Part shown: positions 43,001-45,873 of the stretch, piece by piece
How the letters are laid out: each line of letters starts with the position of its first letter
Numbering within the stretch: the first letter of the stretch is position 1
Assembly: GCA_937978655.1 (NCBI GenBank)
Contig: CALJUX010000008.1
Location: forward strand, 1 to 45,873
Length of the DNA: 45,873 nucleotides
Source: an uncultured Chromatiaceae bacterium
GTDB lineage: Bacteria > Pseudomonadota > Gammaproteobacteria > Enterobacterales > Alteromonadaceae
Direction of reading: 5' to 3'
Made by a program: the position numbers and the translations under genes
The notes under the pieces: generated by a model
The model's database searches: none
Seen by the model: only the letters and a program-made list of their open reading frames with translations
Told to the model about the DNA's origin: nothing

Positions 43001-43754
43001 CAAGTTTATCTGGCACCCGCAGCTGCAGCAGCGCTTGTATAAAACCGGAGATCTGGTGCGCTGGCTGGAGGATGGCAATCTGGCATTTGTTGGCCGGCTC
43101 GACAGCCAGGTCAAAGTGCGTGGCTTTCGGATTGAACTGAGCGAAATTGAAGCGCAGCTGCTGTTGTGCCCACAAGTCGATTCGGCACTGGTGCTGGTCC
43201 GGCCGGCACCAAACGGCAGTGCGCAATTGGTGGCTTATGTGCGGCCGGCGCAGCAGTCCGATCAGGTATCCGATCTGGCATCCGGGCAGGCATCTGCCGC
43301 TTTCGCTGCGCTGGCGCAGCAGCTGCGCCAGATGTTACTGCAGACATTGCCGGCTTATATGCTGCCGGGCTGTTTTACCGAAGTGCGGCAGTGGCCGCTG
43401 ACGCCGAACGGCAAAATTGACAAAAAGGCCTTGCCGGCGCCGGTCTTTACCAGCTGCGAATTTGTTGCGGCGGTGACGCCGGTCGAGCAGAAGCTGGTGC
43501 AGCTGTGGGCGCAGTTGTTGCAGCTGCCGGCAGCTGAGATCAGCACCAGCGCCGACTTTTTCCAAAGCGGCGGCAGCTCCATTCTGGTGACACGGCTGGA
43601 GAGTGCTATCCGGCGCGAATTTGCGCTGGAGTTCAGTCTGCGTGATTTATTTGCCGTCAGTGTGCTGGCGCAGCAGGCGGCGCACATTGAATATCTGCAG
43701 CTGCGTAACCGCAGTGATGAGCAGGAAGACATTCTGGTGGATATGGACTGGTAG
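37068..43754 (+). CDS. Nonribosomal peptide synthetase, two modules (predicted Pro, Phe)
   Basis: A 2228-residue NRPS. Order by rough residue: TubC_N-type docking domain (1-52); condensation 1 (72-510, HHIAADG at 208); adenylation 1 (545-1040, YTSGSTG at 691); carrier 1 (Ser1097 in CGGHSLL); condensation 2 (1157-1590, HHIACDG at 1296); adenylation 2 (1625-2100, YTSGSTG at 1775); carrier 2 (Ser2171 in SGGSSIL). Specificity residues read from the GrsA pattern are D-V-Q-F-F-A-H-V-V-K for A1, nearest to proline codes, and D-A-W-T-I-A-A-V-C-K for A2, one change from the phenylalanine code of GrsA. There is no epimerase or thioesterase, so the chain passes to the next protein. A condensation domain at the front means either an acyl starter or an upstream partner. 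GGA lies five bases before the ATG. Confidence 0.95.
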   Translation: MKQFLMTLAERGVRLTVQDGKLFVAAGLQHLTDADKLQLQQQRQDIIRFIAARDPHNSRPEIRTAAAGTQVLSFAQQRLWFIDQLQGGSPEYNIPLAFCLHGQPDLDVIAAAFNQILQRHQILRTVYRTVQGMPQTEVLSTAQLVLNIVDRRQALAAPLPVSAWLAQEAGRPFDLANDLMLRVSYLQLADADRAGYGDADGILLLNLHHIAADGWSMDVLFREFVQAYQLASGAEVAPLPPLDIQYADYASWQREWAQGARHQTQLQYWQQQLADAPVLHQLPLQQPRPATKQTAGALVSATLGSDCAQALLALARRYQLTPFMLLHAALALVLSRHSASHDIVLGSPLANRPDPKLEPLIGFFVNTLVFRLDTRKPDLASYLAHVRQVHLDAQQHQDVPFEQLVDLLQIPRAANHSPLFQILLTTSNEFQPLRQPVAAQLGNVQIRPLDDSELTIKFDLDIHLTLNDDAVSSGWIYDQSLFSHEQINQMNQHLLNVLQSLAALAEAEPAQPVGLAQIRMLSHTELQQLQLQPRQHMPLPVAGIHQLFEQQVQQQPAQIALIDGTQQLSYQALDQQAEAVAAYLLDVCQLQPGQPVGIYMTRSAAQIVTVLGILKAGGAYVPLDLTAQPQRLAYIVADVALTLLCHDASALPEVLAGLHQVPIADVLAVAAPDAGRAPQPVQATDLAYILYTSGSTGTPKGVCQTHGTLVNLVEHQAQADGVTAALPTLQFTPLTFDVSVQELATCWRTGSPLVLCSQQQKDQLDQLADLLAQQQIGRLFLPPAVFELLTEQLQATGATLPALREVFVAGDVCRMTPDLRSFMQQHPDCRVFNHYGPTETHVVSSYQLHSSDEGDCSIGVAVANTALLVLDPALSPVPPGCIGELYVAGPGVARGYANSEQRSADSFIANPYAGDVPALARMYKTGDLVVQQADGRLSFIGRADQQLKIRGFRIEPAEIELQLQQYPGIDSALVLAVPGPAGQKQLVAYLRRTPDADATAEAEQALAGALKNYLASVLPPYMVPAQLLFVSQWPLTVNGKINRAALPPVRLLSATQQLIAPACPLQSALRDIWAGLLQVPAEQLCVQANFFDCGGHSLLAVRLVAAVRAQLAAELTVRDIFSAGTIAAQALLCQQRAGQPVRPPLTVQPHSADGEPLSFAQQRLWFIDRLQGSSHYHMPLALQVEGALDLSVLEGVLSEIVRRHAILRTVYQDGPDGPCQRVLPAAPVVLTRYDCTAMSAAAQQTQVALLLSSVAAAPFALERDIPLRGCFIGLTPAAEASVAAPFSRGILLLNLHHIACDGWSLGILQQEIFRLYRAFAAGEASPLPELALQYADFARWQRQWLQGDVLATQLQYWQQQLADAPPVHGLIADSQRAGSTASWQGASLSTLLPSDRLAGLRALAARHQLTLFMLLQGALALVLSRHSNSSDIVTGTPVANRLQAELDGLIGFFVNILVLRVDTAQATLADYLAHVRDVHLAAQSHQDIAFDQLVDMLQIPRTEAWSPLCQIMLSLHDGEPPAPAALPGLTFSPLAATAPVAKFELDIEFVAQHDGLTINWTYATALFTPAQISQLSQHLWTVLDWLAAQTAADGRLAQMPMLQPAELARLGVLSGQREAYDDSLCIHQLFEQQVAASPQQLALICGEVQLSYAALNARANQLAHYLRAHSVLQADTLIGLCVERSPDMIIATLAILKAGAAYVPLDPAYPAERRRYMLQDSAVTLVLTDAHTSHLFDGEAVQTLCLSQLPLAGNTDNVVLAPGALQASDLAYAIYTSGSTGQPKGVLLEHRGIINLALNQRKTFAIDQHSRVLHFASMSFDAGTWEYAMALLNGATLVIADSSTRLSPELLCDLLADQQISHVTLPPAFLALMPWRGDLALQALIVAGEACDAELMALWAAQYPFFNAYGPTETSVCASYTRLWPGQKISIGRPLDNVSLHVLDAQQALLPEGICGELYIGGDGLARGYHRQPELSADKFIWHPQLQQRLYKTGDLVRWLEDGNLAFVGRLDSQVKVRGFRIELSEIEAQLLLCPQVDSALVLVRPAPNGSAQLVAYVRPAQQSDQVSDLASGQASAAFAALAQQLRQMLLQTLPAYMLPGCFTEVRQWPLTPNGKIDKKALPAPVFTSCEFVAAVTPVEQKLVQLWAQLLQLPAAEISTSADFFQSGGSSILVTRLESAIRREFALEFSLRDLFAVSVLAQQAAHIEYLQLRNRSDEQEDILVDMDW

Positions 43755-43824
43755 CCGTAGCAGCACAGGCGGCGTGGGGACCTCATCAGGTCGTGGTAAT
43801 GATTAACTCTGAGCGAACACTTAT

Positions 43825-45873
43825 ATGATAAATCTGTTGATAGATCTGGAGCGGGCCGGCATCAGGCTGTATCTGGAAAATGGCCAGTTAAAATCCAAAG
43901 CCAGACCTGACGCGGTGACGGCGGAGATCGCCGCCCAGATTAAGCAGCATAAAACCCAGATCATCCGTTTTCTGACGGAGCAGGCCGGGTCACAGGCGCC
44001 GTCAGACCTGCTGCCGCGGGCAGATCAAGCCATCTTATTGCCATCTTACGCCCAGCAGCGCCTGTATACGCTTGATCAGATCCAGGGCGGTTCGGCGGAA
44101 TATCATATGCCGCTGATCTGCCGGCTTAAAGGCCACATCGACACGGCACTGATCACCCAAGTGTGTCAGGCGCTGCTGCGCCGGCATCAGGTGCTGCACA
44201 CTGTATTTGTGAACACTGCCGGGTTTGTGAACACTGGCGGCGCTTTGCAGATGCGCCTGCTGGACCCGGCCGATTTCCGCCTGCGACTGGCACCGGTGAC
44301 GGCGACACAGCTGACAGAACAGATTGAAGCTGAAGTGGCGCGGCCTTTTGATCTTGAACAGGATTTTATGCTGCGGGTCTGTTACCTGCCGCTCGCTGAG
44401 GCAACGCAACCGCATGAAGGCGTGTTGGTGCTGACGCTGCACCATGTCGCCTGTGACGGCTGGTCGATGCAATTGCTGCTGCAGGAATTTGTCGCTTTGT
44501 ATCAGGCTTATCAGGCCGGCACGACGCCGGAATTAGCGCCATTGCAAGTGCAGTATGCCGACTATGCGCAGTGGCAGCGGGACTGGCTGCAGGGCGATGT
44601 GCTGAACCGTCAGCTGGATTATTGGCAGCAGCAGCTGGCCGGGTTACCGGTGCTGCACAGCATCCCAACCGATCGCAACAGGCCGGAGTTCAAAACGCCG
44701 GCAGCCGGGCTGATCAGTGCGCAGCTGGATCTGCAGGTCAGCGCGCGCCTGCAACAACTGGCGCAACAACTGCAGCTGACTCCGTTTATGCTAATTCATG
44801 CCGCGCTGGCGCTGGTGTTGTCACGCCACAGCGGCAGCCATGACATTGTGATCGGTACACCTGTGGCCAACCGGCGCCACAGCGCACTGGAAAACCTGAT
44901 TGGGTTTTTCACCAATACGCTGGTATTGCGGCTGGACACCCGGGATCAGGCGCTGGCCAGTTATTTTGCCGCAGTGCGCCAGGTGCATCTGGATGCGTTG
45001 TCGCAGCAAGACCTGCCGTTTGAACAACTGGTCGAAGTGTTGCGGGTGCCACGCAGCAGTGCGCACAGCCCGCTGTTTCAGATCATGCTGAGTCTGCAGT
45101 CCGACTACGGCCTGGGCCATGCGCCGGCGCAGCAGGCATTGCAACTGCCGGACCTGCAGATCACACCGCTCAGTGCCGACGGTGTCAGCACTAAGTTTGA
45201 GCTGGAGATCGGCGTGACCTTGCACGACAGCGGCATCAGTATGGACTGGACCTATTATCAGGCGATATTTGATGCGCCGCGGATCACGGCGATGGCAAAC
45301 CACCTGTGCCGGTTATTGCAGGCGCTGGCGGACCAGCCGGCGTTGCTGCAACAGCAGATCTCGGCATTGCCGTTATTAGATGTCGCGGAGATCCGCCGGC
45401 TGGAGCAGTGGAATAACAATGTACAGCCTTATCCGACTGAGCTGTGTATTCAACAGCTGTTTGAGCAGCAGGTGGCGCGCACGCCGGATGCGGTGGCGCT
45501 GGAGTTTGAAGGGCAGACGCTGAGTTATCAGGCGCTGAACCAGCAGGCGAACCAGCTGGCGCATTACCTGCGTGCTGAGCATGGTGTGGGGCCGGACGTG
45601 CTGGTCGGGCTTTGTTGTGAACGTTCGGTTGCGATGGTGGTGGGGCTTTTAGGTATCCTCAAAGCCGGCGGTGCTTATGTGCCGCTGGACCCGGATTACC
45701 CGCCGGCACGGCTGGCTTATTTACAACAGGATGCGGCCGTGCGGCTGGTGTTAAGCCAGCAGGCGGTGGCGACGCGGCTGGGGCTTGTGGATGCGGTGCT
45801 GCTGGATGCTGCTGACCATTTTACCGCTTATGCCACAGACAATATCGATGTCACAGCCACAGGCCAGCAGTCT
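43825..45873 (+). CDS. Second NRPS, cut by the window end
   Basis: An NRPS that runs open for 683 codons to the window edge. Residues 1-52 are another TubC_N-type docking domain (IDLERAGIRLYLENGQLKSK...), followed by a condensation domain (from about 85, HHVACDG at 206, to about 510) and an adenylation domain that starts at about 541 (CIQQLFEQQVARTPDAVALEF, ILKAGGAYVPLDPDYP). The specificity region lies outside the window. It begins 70 bases after the first NRPS stop, in the same direction. The ribosome site is weak. Docking domains at both N-termini suggest ordered pairing of the two proteins. A tandem 18-base duplication lies within the condensation domain. Confidence 0.95.
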   Translation, partial: MINLLIDLERAGIRLYLENGQLKSKARPDAVTAEIAAQIKQHKTQIIRFLTEQAGSQAPSDLLPRADQAILLPSYAQQRLYTLDQIQGGSAEYHMPLICRLKGHIDTALITQVCQALLRRHQVLHTVFVNTAGFVNTGGALQMRLLDPADFRLRLAPVTATQLTEQIEAEVARPFDLEQDFMLRVCYLPLAEATQPHEGVLVLTLHHVACDGWSMQLLLQEFVALYQAYQAGTTPELAPLQVQYADYAQWQRDWLQGDVLNRQLDYWQQQLAGLPVLHSIPTDRNRPEFKTPAAGLISAQLDLQVSARLQQLAQQLQLTPFMLIHAALALVLSRHSGSHDIVIGTPVANRRHSALENLIGFFTNTLVLRLDTRDQALASYFAAVRQVHLDALSQQDLPFEQLVEVLRVPRSSAHSPLFQIMLSLQSDYGLGHAPAQQALQLPDLQITPLSADGVSTKFELEIGVTLHDSGISMDWTYYQAIFDAPRITAMANHLCRLLQALADQPALLQQQISALPLLDVAEIRRLEQWNNNVQPYPTELCIQQLFEQQVARTPDAVALEFEGQTLSYQALNQQANQLAHYLRAEHGVGPDVLVGLCCERSVAMVVGLLGILKAGGAYVPLDPDYPPARLAYLQQDAAVRLVLSQQAVATRLGLVDAVLLDAADHFTAYATDNIDVTATGQQS
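44206..44241 (+). repeat. In-frame 18-base tandem duplication in the NRPS condensation domain
   Basis: TTTGTGAACACTGCCGGG (44,206-44,223) is followed directly by TTTGTGAACACTGGCGGC (44,224-44,241), with two mismatches. In protein it repeats FVNTAG as FVNTGG, early in the condensation domain after the HTV strand. It is an in-frame expansion of a surface loop. Confidence 0.85.

Noticed and set aside
35899..43826. 13-base match CGAACACTTATAT at 35,899 and at 43,814
   Set aside because: Several such matches are expected by chance in a window of this size, and the two contexts differ.
37068..45873. Repeated DNA segments among the condensation and adenylation domains
   Set aside because: Explained by homology of repeated NRPS modules, not by mobile elements; gene conversion would need alignment to test.
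1..45873. tRNA, rRNA, CRISPR arrays, insertion sequences, attachment sites
   Set aside because: Intergenic gaps were read on both strands; no cloverleaf, spaced repeat array, transposase or terminal inverted repeats were found.

Overview
The window looks like chromosomal DNA of a Gram-negative gammaproteobacterium, most likely an aquatic or marine Alteromonadales/Chromatiales relative such as Rheinheimera. The evidence is a full set of outer-membrane functions (TonB receptor, TorF-type porin, RND pump), gammaproteobacterial-type Kdp, Ars and TrkH proteins, and moderately GC-rich coding DNA. The genus is inferred from protein flavour only. I see no rRNA, tRNA, CRISPR array or insertion sequence.

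Region 1 (1-14,453) is mainly potassium homeostasis. After a methylenetetrahydrofolate-reductase-like gene come trkH, a shortened KdpD-like sensor kinase and a KdpE-like regulator in one tight operon. A convergent periplasmic binding protein follows, then the operon kdpF-A-B-C, a TorF-type outer-membrane protein, and full-length kdpD-E. Two Kdp-type two-component systems therefore sit within 10 kb, one beside a low-affinity and one beside a high-affinity K+ system. Direct repeats with an 11-bp period lie upstream of both operons.

Region 2 (14,523-23,717) is an arsenic and thiol island with two ArsR circuits. Circuit 1 reads leftwards as arsR - tyrosine phosphatase - mini-thioredoxin - GAPDH - arsJ (arsenate export through 1-arseno-3-phosphoglycerate). 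Rightwards it has a TPFCSCS-type permease and a SulP transporter, and a 32-bp dyad lies between the two directions. Circuit 2 is an ArsR with paired C-terminal cysteines, divergent from a second permease (ArsP-like) and a 485-residue glutathione synthetase of the eukaryotic family. Three identical-format dyads (ATTTC-N10-GAAAT) fill the divergent gap. The pairing of a eukaryotic-type glutathione synthetase with an ArsP-like permease under an ArsR is the most unusual arrangement in the window.

Region 3 (23,830-26,962) has a bicupin protein and a compact, AT-richer type II restriction-modification system. The methyltransferase converges on endonuclease plus controller (C) protein. Twin C-boxes precede the controller gene, and a third near-identical C-box lies just upstream of the methyltransferase start.

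Region 4 (27,045-32,073) is a TetR-regulated RND efflux operon (tetR, lipoprotein adaptor, inner-membrane pump), with a promoter flanked by two related 15-bp dyads and a strong terminator. Region 5 (32,096-35,671) is a TonB-dependent receptor and a small orphan gene.

Region 6 (36,170 to the window end) is the start of a nonribosomal peptide cluster: a type II thioesterase, a two-module NRPS (docking-C-A-PCP-C-A-PCP), and a second NRPS cut by the window edge (docking-C-A...). Specificity residues read from the sequence give DVQFFAHVV(K) for module 1, closest to proline codes, and DAWTIAAVC(K) for module 2, essentially the phenylalanine code. No epimerisation or terminal thioesterase domain is seen inside the window.
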